Below, one piece after another: positions 51,154 through 62,903 of a stretch of 64,000 bases of DNA. Within the stretch, counting starts at the first letter, position 1, and every line of letters starts with the position of its first letter. Origin of the DNA: Mycolicibacterium diernhoferi (GTDB lineage: Bacteria; Actinomycetota; Actinomycetes; Mycobacteriales; Mycobacteriaceae). The stretch is taken from assembly GCF_019456655.1 (NCBI RefSeq), contig NZ_CP080332.1, positions 1,426,001-1,490,000 of the forward strand, read 5' to 3'. The notes below the pieces were generated by a model, which searched no databases, had not been told where the DNA came from, and saw only the letters and a program-made list of their open reading frames with translations. Position numbers and translations under genes: made by a program.

Positions 51154-51558
51154 TCAGCGGTAGCCGTCGGACTCCGAGGCCGCTTCATTGAGCGAGGCGT
51201 CGGCGTATCCGCGGCAGTAATCCCAGGTCACGTACGCATCGGGCTCGGGATCATAGGCGGGCTCGTGCGGGCGGACCGTGCCGTCGACCAGCAGCTGCAG
51301 CAGATTCGCGCGCAGCATGTCCCAGTCGTGGTAGTGGTCCTGCTGGCATTCGTCGCAGCACACCACCAGGCCGCGAATTCCCCTGTGCGCCAATAACGCC
51401 TCGTAGACCGCCAGGTCGGCCAGGTCCGCTTCCACGGCACTGCGTTCCTGCGCGTCCAATGGCAGGCCGGGCTCAAGCGCGTCGAGGGCCGCCGAGGGAT
51501 CGGACGGATCGTCGGCGAACGGGTCGGGTGGCAGGCCAGGCGGGAGGTCATCTCGCAC
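51154..51558 (-). CDS. DUF5319 conserved actinobacterial protein
   Basis: A 134-residue acidic protein. It has VVCCDECQQDHYHDWDMLRANLLQLL in the centre, with a C-C-x2-C cluster and His that could bind a metal, and an acidic Pro/Asp-rich N-terminus. The start is GTG 51558. It is convergent with rsdA and divergent from guaB2. It corresponds by position to the conserved gene Rv3412 (from memory). Function unknown. Confidence 0.82.
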   Translation of the reverse strand: MRDDLPPGLPPDPFADDPSDPSAALDALEPGLPLDAQERSAVEADLADLAVYEALLAHRGIRGLVVCCDECQQDHYHDWDMLRANLLQLLVDGTVRPHEPAYDPEPDAYVTWDYCRGYADASLNEAASESDGYR

Positions 51559-51678
51559 GGATCTAGCCTACGCAGGCCCGCTGGCTTCGCGCCACCGGTT
51601 CACCCGGTGGCGCGCCGCATGTCGCGCCGAGAGGACGTCGTACGGCGCGGCCGCGAGCGATGCGGCCGGTGCCGATAG

Positions 51679-53265
<1,587 letters not shown>

Positions 53266-53318
53266 CGAGCGCTTGCGCGAGGACCCGAACACTCAGCAGC
53301 CCGAAAGGCATCCCGTAC

Positions 53319-54455
53319 ATGCGCGACATGGTTGAGATCGGCATGGGCAGAACCGCCCGCCGCACCTATGAACTCAGCGACATCAACATCGTCCCGGCCC
53401 GCCGCACCCGTTCCTCCAAGGACGTCTCGACGGCCTGGCAGATGGATGCCTACCGGTTCGAGATTCCGGTGCTGGCCCATCCGACCGACGCGCTGGTGTC
53501 GGTGGAGTTCGCCATCGAGATGGGCCGGCTCGGTGGTCTCGGGGTGCTCAACGGTGAAGGGCTGATCGGCCGGCACGCCGATGTCGAGGCGAAGATCGCC
53601 CAGGTCATCGATGTGGCGAAGACCTCCGAGGACGAGTCCGCGCCGATCCGGCTGCTGCAGCAACTGCATGCCGCCCCGCTGGACCCCGAACTGCTGGGGT
53701 CGGCCGTGGCGCGGATCCGGGAGGCCGGCGTCACCACGGCGGTGCGGGTCAGCCCCCAGAACGCCGCGGCACTGACCCCGGCACTGGTGGCCGCGGGCCT
53801 GGACCTGCTGGTCATCCAGGGCACCATCATCTCCGCCGAGCGCGTCGCCAACGACGGTGAACCGCTCAACCTCAAGACCTTCATCTCCGAACTGGACGTG
53901 CCGGTGGTGGCCGGCGGCGTGCTGGATCACCGCACCGCGCTGCACCTGATGCGCACCGGTGCGGCCGGCGTCATCGTCGGCTACGGCTCCACCGCCGGGG
54001 TCACCACCAGCGACGAGGTGCTCGGCATCAGCGTGCCGATGGCCACCGCCATCGCCGATGCGGCCGCGGCGCGGCGCGAATACCTCGACGAGACCGGCGG
54101 CCGGTACGTGCACGTGCTCGCCGACGGCGACATCCAGACCTCCGGCGACCTGGCCAAGGCGATCGCCTGCGGCGCCGACGCGGTGCTGCTCGGCCCGCCG
54201 CTGTCGGTGGCCGCCGAGGCGCAGGGCGACGGCTGGTTCTGGCCGTCCGCGGCCGCGCACCCCTCGTTGCCGCGTGGCGCACTGCTGCAGGTGGCGCTCG
54301 GTGAACGACCGGCATTGGAGCAGGTGCTCAACGGCCCGTCGGATGATCCGTTCGGATCGCTGAATCTGGTCGGTGGGCTGCGCCGGTCGATGGCCAAGGC
54401 CGGGTACAGCGACCTGAAGGAATTCCAGAAGGTCGGCCTGACCGTCGGTTCCTGA
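53319..54455 (+). CDS. guaB3: IMPDH-family protein GuaB3
   Basis: A 378-residue IMPDH-like barrel without CBS domains. The N-terminus VEIGMGRTARRTYELSDINIVPARRTRSS is the GuaB3 hallmark. At the place of the catalytic loop (GSICTT in GuaB2) it reads VIQGTIISAERV, with no cysteine, so ordinary IMPDH chemistry is doubtful. The phosphate-binding region GGRYVHVLADGDIQTSGDLAKA is kept. ATG 53319 lies 53 bases after guaB2. A regulatory or related nucleotide role is possible. The M. tuberculosis protein is not considered the main IMPDH. Confidence 0.92.
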   Translation: MRDMVEIGMGRTARRTYELSDINIVPARRTRSSKDVSTAWQMDAYRFEIPVLAHPTDALVSVEFAIEMGRLGGLGVLNGEGLIGRHADVEAKIAQVIDVAKTSEDESAPIRLLQQLHAAPLDPELLGSAVARIREAGVTTAVRVSPQNAAALTPALVAAGLDLLVIQGTIISAERVANDGEPLNLKTFISELDVPVVAGGVLDHRTALHLMRTGAAGVIVGYGSTAGVTTSDEVLGISVPMATAIADAAAARREYLDETGGRYVHVLADGDIQTSGDLAKAIACGADAVLLGPPLSVAAEAQGDGWFWPSAAAHPSLPRGALLQVALGERPALEQVLNGPSDDPFGSLNLVGGLRRSMAKAGYSDLKEFQKVGLTVGS

Positions 54456-54498
54456 CCGACCGCCGTTCTTTACACGTTAGGGCCTCCTGTCTAGAAGT

Positions 54499-54510
54499 TA
54501 CCGGTCGGTA
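54499..54510. promoter_or_regulatory. Short palindrome before choD
   Basis: TACCG-GT-CGGTA lies 16 bases upstream of the choD ATG. It resembles the ACCG-N-CGGT cores bound by some TetR repressors. No steroid (KstR-type) site is recognised here. Tentative. Confidence 0.3.
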
Positions 54511-54526
54511 GCGTCATACTGGGAGC

Positions 54527-56278
54527 ATGCGGAATGACGGCTCGACCACGCACTACGACGTTCTCATCGTCGGCTCGGGTTTCGGGGGCAGCGTCAGCGC
54601 CCTGCGGCTCACCGAGAAGGGCTACCGCGTCGGCGTGCTGGAGGCCGGCCGCCGGTTCACCGACGAGGAGTTCGCCAAGACCTCGTGGAACCTGCGCAAG
54701 TTCCTGTGGGCCCCGCAGTTCGGCATGTACGGCATCCAGCGCATCCACCTGCTGCGCAATGTGATGATCCTGGCCGGCGCCGGCGTCGGCGGCGGATCGC
54801 TGAACTACGCCAACACCCTCTACGTGCCGCCCGCCCCGTTCTTCAACGACCCGCAGTGGAAGGACATCACCGACTGGCAGGAAGAACTGCTGCCGCACTA
54901 CGAGCAGGCCAAGCGGATGCTCGGGGTGGTCACCAACCCGACGTTCACCGACGCCGACCGGATCATGAAGGAAGTCGCCGACGACATGGGTGTCGGGGAC
55001 ACCTTCGTGCCCACCCCGGTCGGGGTGTTCTTCGGCGAAGACGGCCAGAAGACCCCGGGCAAGACCGTGCCCGATCCCTACTTCGGCGGCGTCGGCCCGG
55101 ACCGCACCGGTTGCATCGAATGCGGCGGCTGCATGACCGGTTGCCGTTACAACGCCAAGAACACCCTGCTGAAGAACTACCTCGGGCTGGCCGAATCCGC
55201 CGGCGCACACGTACATCCGCTCACCTCGGTGCGCGAGTTCGAACAGCGCCCGGACGGGGTGTGGGAGGTCCGCACGGTGCGCACCGGCGGCAAGCTGCGG
55301 CGCACCAAGAAGACCTTCACCGCCGACCACCTGATCCTGGCCGCCGGCACCTACGGCACCCAGAAGCTGCTGTTCCGGATGCGGGACTCCGGAAAGCTCG
55401 ACAAGTTGTCGCCAATGCTCGGCGTGCTCACCCGCACCAACTCCGAGTCCATCGTCGGCGCCGGACGATTCACCGTCGGCGAGGACCTGAACCTCACCCA
55501 GGGCGTCGCGATCACCTCGTCGATCCACCCCACGCCGGACACCCACGTCGAACCGGTGCGCTACGGCAAGGGCTCCAACGCGATGGGCCTGCTGCAGACC
55601 CTGATGACCGACGGCACCGGACCCGAGGGCACCGACGTGCCGCGCTGGCGGCAGCTGATCGAGACGGCCCGCAATGACCCGCACGGCACCCTGCGGCTGC
55701 TCAACCCACGGCGGTGGAGCGAGCGCACCATGATCGCGCTGGTCATGCAGCACCTGGACAATTCGATCACCACGTTCACCCGCAAGACCTGGTTCGGCTA
55801 CCGGATGCTGGACAGCAAGCAGGGGCACGGCCTACCCAACCCGACCTGGATCCCGGCCGGCAACGAGGTCACCCGGCGGATCGCCGAGAAGATCGACGGG
55901 GTCGCCGGCGGCACCTGGGGAGAGTTGTTCAACATTCCGCTGACCGCCCACTTCCTCGGCGGTGCGGCCATCGGGGACAGCCCGGAGACCGGGGTCATCG
56001 ACCCCTACCACCGGGTGTACCGGTACCCGACGCTGCACGTCACCGACGGTGCGGCCATCTCGGCCAACCTCGGCGTCAACCCGTCGCTGTCCATCGCCGC
56101 GCAGGCCGAGCGGTCGGCCGCGCTGTGGCCGAACAAGGGTGAGGCGGATACCCGTCCGGCGCAGGGGGAGTCGTATCGGCGGTTGTCGCCGGTCGCACCG
56201 GTGCGACCGGTGGTGCCCGCCGAAGCGCCCGGCGCGCTGCGCCGGCTGCCGATCGAACCGGTCAGCCCGGCGGGGTAG
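54527..56278 (+). CDS. choD: GMC-type FAD oxidoreductase, ChoD (cholesterol-oxidase family)
   Basis: A 583-residue flavoprotein. The N-terminal FAD motif is VLIVGSGFGGSVSALRL. A second family region is LAGAGVGGGSLNYANTLY. The Cys-rich insert GCIECGGCMTGCRYNAKNTL is typical of this ChoD group rather than of secreted cholesterol oxidases. The C-terminal GMC region has HFLGGAAIGDSPETGVID. No signal peptide is present. It is annotated in mycobacteria as cholesterol oxidase, but in vivo sterol activity is debated. It follows guaB2-guaB3 as in M. tuberculosis. Its 3' end overlaps the convergent GH65 gene by 17 bases. Confidence 0.92.
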   Translation: MRNDGSTTHYDVLIVGSGFGGSVSALRLTEKGYRVGVLEAGRRFTDEEFAKTSWNLRKFLWAPQFGMYGIQRIHLLRNVMILAGAGVGGGSLNYANTLYVPPAPFFNDPQWKDITDWQEELLPHYEQAKRMLGVVTNPTFTDADRIMKEVADDMGVGDTFVPTPVGVFFGEDGQKTPGKTVPDPYFGGVGPDRTGCIECGGCMTGCRYNAKNTLLKNYLGLAESAGAHVHPLTSVREFEQRPDGVWEVRTVRTGGKLRRTKKTFTADHLILAAGTYGTQKLLFRMRDSGKLDKLSPMLGVLTRTNSESIVGAGRFTVGEDLNLTQGVAITSSIHPTPDTHVEPVRYGKGSNAMGLLQTLMTDGTGPEGTDVPRWRQLIETARNDPHGTLRLLNPRRWSERTMIALVMQHLDNSITTFTRKTWFGYRMLDSKQGHGLPNPTWIPAGNEVTRRIAEKIDGVAGGTWGELFNIPLTAHFLGGAAIGDSPETGVIDPYHRVYRYPTLHVTDGAAISANLGVNPSLSIAAQAERSAALWPNKGEADTRPAQGESYRRLSPVAPVRPVVPAEAPGALRRLPIEPVSPAG

Positions 56279-58646
56279 GGCCTACCGGCCGGGCCGGCCG
56301 TCGGCGCATCGGCCCGCGTCCGGGCGGCTGTGGAGGCGTCGGCAACAGCGGACGGCGGGGTTGCACCGGCACCGTGGTCGGCGCGCTGGTGCCGATGACG
56401 AGTTCCTCACCGGCGTGTCGAATGGTCAGCGAATGCTCCGGCCCGTCCCGGACGGTGTAGGTCACCTGGTCGTGTCCGGCCTCGACGGTCACCCGGAAGT
56501 CCCGCCAGCGCAGCCGGAACCGTAGACACGAGATGCCATCGGGTAGATGCGGGTCCAGCGACAGCACGCCCTCGTCGTCGCGCAACCCGCCGAAGCCGGC
56601 GATCAGCGCGGTCCATGCGCCGGCCAGCGAAGCCATGTGCAAACCGTCGCGGGTGTTGTGGTGCAGGTCGCGCAGATCGATCAAGGCCGCCTCGTAGGTG
56701 TAGTCGTGCGCCAGTTCCAGGTGGCCGACATCGGCGCACATCACCGCCTGGGTACAGGCCGACAGCGATGAGTCGCGCGTGGTGCGCCGCTCGTAGTAGT
56801 CGACGTTGCGCGCCTTCTGTTCCGGGCTGAAGGCGTGGCTCTGCCACTGCATCGCCAACACCAGATCGGCTTGTTTGAGGACCTGGGCAGGATAGAGCCG
56901 CACATACGGTTCGTTCATCAGCAGTGGATAGACGGTGTTGGCGGTGAAATCCCATTCGGCGAGCGTGGTGAATCCCTCACACTGCGGGTGGACGCCGAGC
57001 TCCTCGTCATAGGGGATATGCGTGGCGTCGGCGGCGTCGCGCCAGGCGGCGGTCTCCTCGGTCGTCACCCCGAGGAGGTACGACGAGTCGGGGTGACGGG
57101 TACACGCATCCGCGGCCACCCGCAGGTTGTGCGCGGCCATCAGATTGGTGAACACGTTGTCCCGGACCACCGCGGTGTACTCGTCCGGACCGGTCACTCC
57201 GTCCAGATGCCATACCCCGTGCCGGTCATGGTGGCCCAGCGACATCCACAGCCGGGCAGTCTCCACCAACACCTCGAGTCCGCATTCGATCTCCAGTGAA
57301 TCATCGCCGGTGACAGTGCGATAGCGCTCGAACGCCATCGCGATGTCGGCATTGATATGCCACGCGGCGGTGCCGGCGGGCCAGTAGGCCGAACACTCCT
57401 CGCCCCGGATGGTGCGCCACGGGAAGCTGGCGCCCTGCAGATCGAGCAGCGCGGCGCGCTCGCGCGCGAGATCCAGTGTGGACGCCCGCCAGCGCAGCGC
57501 GTCCGCGGCGGCTTGCGGCACCGTGTAGGTCAACACGGGCAGCACGAAACCTTCACTGTCCCAGAAGGTGTGACCGTCATAGCCGGTGCCGGTCAGTCCC
57601 TTTCCCGCGATGGCGCGCCGCTCCGCGCGGGCGCTCGCCTGCAGCACGTGGAACAACCCGAAACGCACCGCCTGCTGACAGTCCGGATCCCCTTCGACCT
57701 CCACATCGGCGCAGTCCCAGAACTCGTCGAGATAGGCGCGCTGGGCGTCCAGCAGTCCCTGCCAGCCGCTGTACCGTGCTCCGGCGATGGCCGCGGCGGC
57801 CTGATCGCGCAGCGCCGGCCGGGACCGCAGGCTCGACCATCCGTAACCCAGATACTTGACCACGCGCAGCCGCTGTCCGGGCCGCAGCCCGCAGATGACG
57901 GTGGTGCGGGCGAGGTGCTCCCGAACGTCGGTGCTGACCTCGACCCGACCCGGTACGTGCACATCGTGATCCATCGCGGCAGCCATCATGAGCTCGCTGC
58001 CGCGGGTGCGGTGAACCAGCAGTGCCCCATGATCGCCGCCCTCGTGATGGATCGCCTCCAGGGGTTCCCGCAGGGCGGCCGCGACGCGGGGATCCTCGGC
58101 GGTCTCCGGAACATCCTCATTGGTGACGAGCTCCGATTGCACTGTCACCCGGACGAATTGGTCCAGCGCCTCGACGACGTACTCGATGGCGGCCACGCTG
58201 CGGTGAGCCAATGACACCAGCCGGGTGGACGTGATGCGGACCTGCTTACCTGCCGGTGAGCGCCAGTGCGCGTGGCGGGTCACTGTACCGGCACGAAGAT
58301 CCAGGACACGCTCGTGGCTGATCAGGTCGCCGTACCGGACGTCGAACGGCTCGTCATCGACGAGCAGACGCAGGATCTTGCCGTTGGTGACGTTGACGAC
58401 GGTCTGGCCGGCCTCGGGATAACCGAAACCGGCTTCGGCATAGGGCAACGAGCGGACCTCGAAGAGGCCGGCGAGATAGGTGCCGGGTAAACCGTAGGGT
58501 TCCCCCTCGTCGAGATTGCCACGCAGTCCGATATGCCCGTTCGCCAGCGCGAACAACGACTCCGACTGGGCCAGCAGTTCCAGATCCAGCCGGGTCTCGC
58601 GAATCTGCCAGGGCTCCACCGGATAGGCGTCGTCGGTGATCATCAC
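56262..58646 (-). CDS. Glycoside hydrolase family 65 protein (disaccharide phosphorylase type)
   Basis: A 794-residue GH65 enzyme. It has an N-terminal beta-sandwich, an (alpha/alpha)6 barrel with HTFWDSEGFVLPVLTYT, the catalytic acid Glu in DGVTGPDEYTAVV, and a C-terminal phosphate-binding region. The family splits trehalose, maltose, kojibiose or nigerose with phosphate to yield beta-glucose-1-phosphate. A beta-phosphoglucomutase gene lies 5 bases upstream, which fits that product. The start is GTG 58646 or ATG 58643. The position matches Rv3401. The exact disaccharide is undecided. The C-terminal 40 residues are Pro/Arg-rich and extend beyond the usual domain. Confidence 0.9.
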   Translation of the reverse strand: MMITDDAYPVEPWQIRETRLDLELLAQSESLFALANGHIGLRGNLDEGEPYGLPGTYLAGLFEVRSLPYAEAGFGYPEAGQTVVNVTNGKILRLLVDDEPFDVRYGDLISHERVLDLRAGTVTRHAHWRSPAGKQVRITSTRLVSLAHRSVAAIEYVVEALDQFVRVTVQSELVTNEDVPETAEDPRVAAALREPLEAIHHEGGDHGALLVHRTRGSELMMAAAMDHDVHVPGRVEVSTDVREHLARTTVICGLRPGQRLRVVKYLGYGWSSLRSRPALRDQAAAAIAGARYSGWQGLLDAQRAYLDEFWDCADVEVEGDPDCQQAVRFGLFHVLQASARAERRAIAGKGLTGTGYDGHTFWDSEGFVLPVLTYTVPQAAADALRWRASTLDLARERAALLDLQGASFPWRTIRGEECSAYWPAGTAAWHINADIAMAFERYRTVTGDDSLEIECGLEVLVETARLWMSLGHHDRHGVWHLDGVTGPDEYTAVVRDNVFTNLMAAHNLRVAADACTRHPDSSYLLGVTTEETAAWRDAADATHIPYDEELGVHPQCEGFTTLAEWDFTANTVYPLLMNEPYVRLYPAQVLKQADLVLAMQWQSHAFSPEQKARNVDYYERRTTRDSSLSACTQAVMCADVGHLELAHDYTYEAALIDLRDLHHNTRDGLHMASLAGAWTALIAGFGGLRDDEGVLSLDPHLPDGISCLRFRLRWRDFRVTVEAGHDQVTYTVRDGPEHSLTIRHAGEELVIGTSAPTTVPVQPRRPLLPTPPQPPGRGPMRRRPARPVGPTPPG

Positions 58647-58651
58647 GGCGG

Positions 58652-59386
58652 CTAGAGCAGTTCGGACAGGTCGGACACCACGGTGTCGGCTCCTGTGCGG
58701 CGCAACTGATCGGCCTGGCCCACCCGGTCGACGCCGACGACGTAACCGAAGTGCCCGGCCCGGCCTGCCGCGACCCCGGACAGCGCATCCTCGAACACCG
58801 CGGCGTGCGCCGGGGGGACTTCGAGAAGCTCTGCGGCGCGCAGGAATCCGGCCGGAGAGGGTTTACCCGGTAGGTGCTCCTCACGCAAGGTGACACCGTC
58901 CACCCGCTGCTCGAAATAGCCGGCCAGACCGGTCACCTGCAGCACCTCCCTGGTGTTCGCGCTGGAGGACACCACCGCACAGCGCAACCCGGCCGCGACC
59001 GCGGCGTCCAGGTACCGCCGAGACCCGTCGAACACCTCGACCCCGTCCGTCTCCAGCGTGGTGAGGAACTGCGCGTTCTTGGCGTTGCCGAGTCCGTACA
59101 CCGTCTCGGCATCGAGGACGTCTCCGGCGGTGCCGTCGGGCAGGGTGATGTCCCGACTGGCCAGGAAGGACCGGACGCCGTCCTCGCGTAGCTTGCCGTC
59201 GATGTGGCGCAGGTAGTCCGAGTCCACGTCGAACGGCACGAACGGGGTGCCGGTGTGTTCGGCACGTCGGCGCAGGTACTCGTCGAACATGGCCTTCCAG
59301 GCCTTCTTGTGCACGCTGGCGGTGTCGGTGAGCACACCGTCGAGGTCGAACAGTCCGGCCTTCGTCTTCTCCGGCAAACCCAGCAT
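58652..59386 (-). CDS. HAD-family beta-phosphoglucomutase
   Basis: A 244-residue haloacid-dehalogenase hydrolase. Motif [14 protein letters not shown] supplies the nucleophile and acid Asp pair. The cap contains the DGV-R-SFL region. Motif II is [10 protein letters not shown], and motif [20 protein letters not shown] with [15 protein letters not shown]. These match beta-phosphoglucomutase. It converts beta-glucose-1-phosphate from the GH65 phosphorylase to glucose-6-phosphate for glycolysis. ATG 59386 has GGGAGG upstream, and the GH65 gene is tightly coupled downstream. The pair corresponds to Rv3400-Rv3401. Confidence 0.92.
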   Translation of the reverse strand: MLGLPEKTKAGLFDLDGVLTDTASVHKKAWKAMFDEYLRRRAEHTGTPFVPFDVDSDYLRHIDGKLREDGVRSFLASRDITLPDGTAGDVLDAETVYGLGNAKNAQFLTTLETDGVEVFDGSRRYLDAAVAAGLRCAVVSSSANTREVLQVTGLAGYFEQRVDGVTLREEHLPGKPSPAGFLRAAELLEVPPAHAAVFEDALSGVAAGRAGHFGYVVGVDRVGQADQLRRTGADTVVSDLSELL

Positions 59387-59724
59387 GATCCCTCCCGCGG
59401 CCCCTCCGGGAAACTACGGGGCCGGCTACCACTTCACCATGCAGGCGTCGGTGCGGGTACCAAGTTCGGCAATCGATTCCCGATCGAGGGTGGATCCACC
59501 CGTCGGCGGCGCGCTGGGACGGTCCCCCCAGCGCCTGCCGCACTTGTCCGGCACCGGCGACTTCGGCGGGATCCCTGCCGGCGGTTGGGTCCGTCGAAGA
59601 TGTTGTCCATCAGCATGATTGGTAGGAGCGGTTGCCGTTCTCCGATGTCCGGCGCCGTGCGTTTCGCGCTGATACGATGCGGTGACAACGGCGCCGGTGG
59701 CGCTCGCCCCGAGGAGGTGCCGAC
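59387..59724. other. Divergent promoter region between the HAD gene and the uracil-catabolism operon
   Basis: 338 bases without a convincing gene. It contains the perfect palindrome GGGTGGATCCACCC (59488-59501) and a possible rightward -10 element TACGAT (59673-59678) that predicts a leader of about 40 bases. Short frames in both directions look like GC-rich chance openings. Confidence 0.6.
59488..59501. promoter_or_regulatory. Perfect 14-base palindrome, candidate operator
   Basis: GGGTGGATCCACCC is self-complementary over all 14 bases and sits in the divergent promoter region 100 bases from the leftward HAD start. It could regulate either transcription unit. No regulator gene is adjacent. 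Confidence 0.4.
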
Positions 59725-60989
<1,265 letters not shown>

Positions 60990-60993
<4 letters not shown>

Positions 60994-62189
60994 AACCGGC
61001 GGCGACACTGCGCAGCCCAGCCGAGATCCGGTCCCGTTCGCATCATCTGCTGGCCCGCGCCCGGGACGGCGCGTCGGCCTGGTTCACCGTGCAGGATGAC
61101 GCGATGGACAGCGCCGCCGCCGCGGTCGCCGATCTGACCGTCGCCCGGTTCCCCGACCTCGACATCCCGTTCCACAGCCGCTGGCGACACTTCGAGGCCG
61201 GTGGGGTGGACCGCAAACGCGAACTCGACGGCCTGCTCGCCGGCCTGGATCCGGCCGGGTGCGCCCGCGCGATGATCGATCTGACCGTGGTCAGCGTGCT
61301 GCTCGACGCGGGCGCCGGACCCGACTGGACCTACCGCGAAGCCGACACCGGACTGCAGTTCAGTCGGTCCGAGGGGCTCGGGGTGGCCAGCTGGCATGCG
61401 TTCACCGCGGGCGTGTTCTCCTCCGATCCGGCATGTCCGCTGCAGGCCGACGCCGCCGGCCTGATCGGTCTGGACACCGGGCTGCTGGCCGGGCACCTGC
61501 AGCTGGGTCCGGACAACCCGCTGGTCGGTTTCGACGGCCGCGCCGACCTGCTCCGCCGGCTCGGCGCCGCGCTCGCCGCCCAGCCCGCGGTATTCGGCGT
61601 CCCGGGCCGGCCCGGGGGATTGTTCGATCTGCTGGCCCCCGAGCCGACCGCCGACGACCTGCTGGGCGTCCTGCTGTCGGCGCTGTCGGGAATATGGCCC
61701 GCCGGTAACGCCATCGACGGCGAGTCGCTGGGCGACTGCTGGCCGCACCCCGCCGTGCCCGGTGCCGGGCGCACACAGGGCTGGATGCCGTTCCACAAAC
61801 TGTCCCAGTGGCTGACGTACTCACTGCTCGAACCGTTCGGCTGGGCCGGTGCGCCGGTCCGCGGCATCGAGGCGCTGACCGGGCTGCCCGAGTACCGCAA
61901 CGGCGGACTGTTCCTGGACACCGGGGTGCTGGCCCTGCGCGATCCGGGCTGGGCCGAGCATGGATGGACCCCGGCCGATGAATTGGTGATCGAGTGGCGC
62001 GCCTGCACGGTCGCCCTGCTCGACGAACTCGCCGTGCTGGTGCGCCGACGGCTCGGCGTCACCGCCGAACGGCTGCCCCTGGCGTGTGTGCTCGAAGGCG
62101 GCAGCTGGGCCGCCGGGCGGGCCTTGGCGCAACGACTCCGCGGCGGGCTGCCCCCGCTGACCGTCCACAGCGACGGCACCGTCTTCTAG
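60990..62189 (+). CDS. DUF1688 protein of uracil catabolism (URC4 type)
   Basis: A 399-residue DUF1688 protein. Features include the N-terminal [47 protein letters not shown], and the C-terminal [22 protein letters not shown] with [23 protein letters not shown] 60990 overlaps the stop of the URC1-like gene. DUF1688 is Urc4 in Lachancea kluyveri, acting in the URC uracil-degradation route on a ribosylurea-type intermediate. The biochemical step of this protein remains poorly defined. Confidence 0.88.
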
Positions 62190-62205
62190 AAAGGAGCTTC
62201 CGAAG

Positions 62206-62847
62206 ATGACACCGTCCCAGCAGCCCCCGGTCACCGTGGTCGAACACCCGCTGGTCGTCCACAAGCTGAATACGTTGCGGCGGAAAAGCGTGTCCACCAA
62301 CAGCTTCCGGCGCCTCGTCAGTGAGGTCTCGGCGCTGATGGCCTATGAGGTGCTGCGCGACATCCCGCTGCACGAAGAGGAGATCGAGACCCCGCTGGAG
62401 ACCATGATCGCCAAGGTGCTCGACGGCAAGAAGCTGGTGTTCGTCTCCATCCTGCGGGCCGGCGGCGGGATCCTGGACGGCATGCTCAGCCTGGTACCCA
62501 GCGCCCGGGTCGGCCACATCGGGCTCTACCGCGACCCGTTGACCCATGTCGCGGTCGAGTACTACTTCAAGGTGCCCGACGATCTGCGCGAGCGCGATGT
62601 GGTGGTCGTCGATCCGATGCTGGCCACCGGGCATACCGCGGTCGCCGCGATCGACCGGCTCAAGGAGCACCACCCGCGCTCCATCAAGTTCGTCTGCCTG
62701 CTGACCTGCCCGGAAGGGCTGGCCGTGCTGCACGGCGCGCACCCCGACATCCCGGTGTACACCGCGGCCGTCGACCGGGAACTCGACGAACACGGCTACA
62801 TCGTGCCCGGCCTCGGTGACGCCGGGGACCGGCTCTTCGGGACCTGA
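62206..62847 (+). CDS. upp: Uracil phosphoribosyltransferase
   Basis: A 213-residue UPRT converting uracil and PRPP to UMP. The PRPP loop is [21 protein letters not shown]. The C-terminal uracil-binding region has [23 protein letters not shown]. The ATG at 62206 follows AAAGGAGC, 16 bases after the DUF1688 gene. In this operon it serves as the entry (URC6) step of the URC route as well as salvage. It may be a second copy in addition to a housekeeping upp elsewhere. Confidence 0.95.
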   Translation: MTPSQQPPVTVVEHPLVVHKLNTLRRKSVSTNSFRRLVSEVSALMAYEVLRDIPLHEEEIETPLETMIAKVLDGKKLVFVSILRAGGGILDGMLSLVPSARVGHIGLYRDPLTHVAVEYYFKVPDDLRERDVVVVDPMLATGHTAVAAIDRLKEHHPRSIKFVCLLTCPEGLAVLHGAHPDIPVYTAAVDRELDEHGYIVPGLGDAGDRLFGT

Positions 62848-62891
62848 CCGCCGGTTCGCATCGCCGCCGATCACCGCTGATCGGGTCGCAC

Positions 62892-62897
62892 TAGACT
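62892..62897 (+). promoter_or_regulatory. -10 element for possibly leaderless guaA mRNA
   Basis: TAGACT ends 6 bases before the guaA GTG (62904), and there is no ribosome-binding sequence between them. The transcript would begin at or next to the start codon. Inferred from spacing only. Confidence 0.45.
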
Positions 62898-62903
62898 GAC
62901 CGG

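Noticed and set aside
59387..59724. Short frames in the region before the uracil operon
   Set aside because: No ribosome sites or recognisable domains. The composition fits a promoter region.
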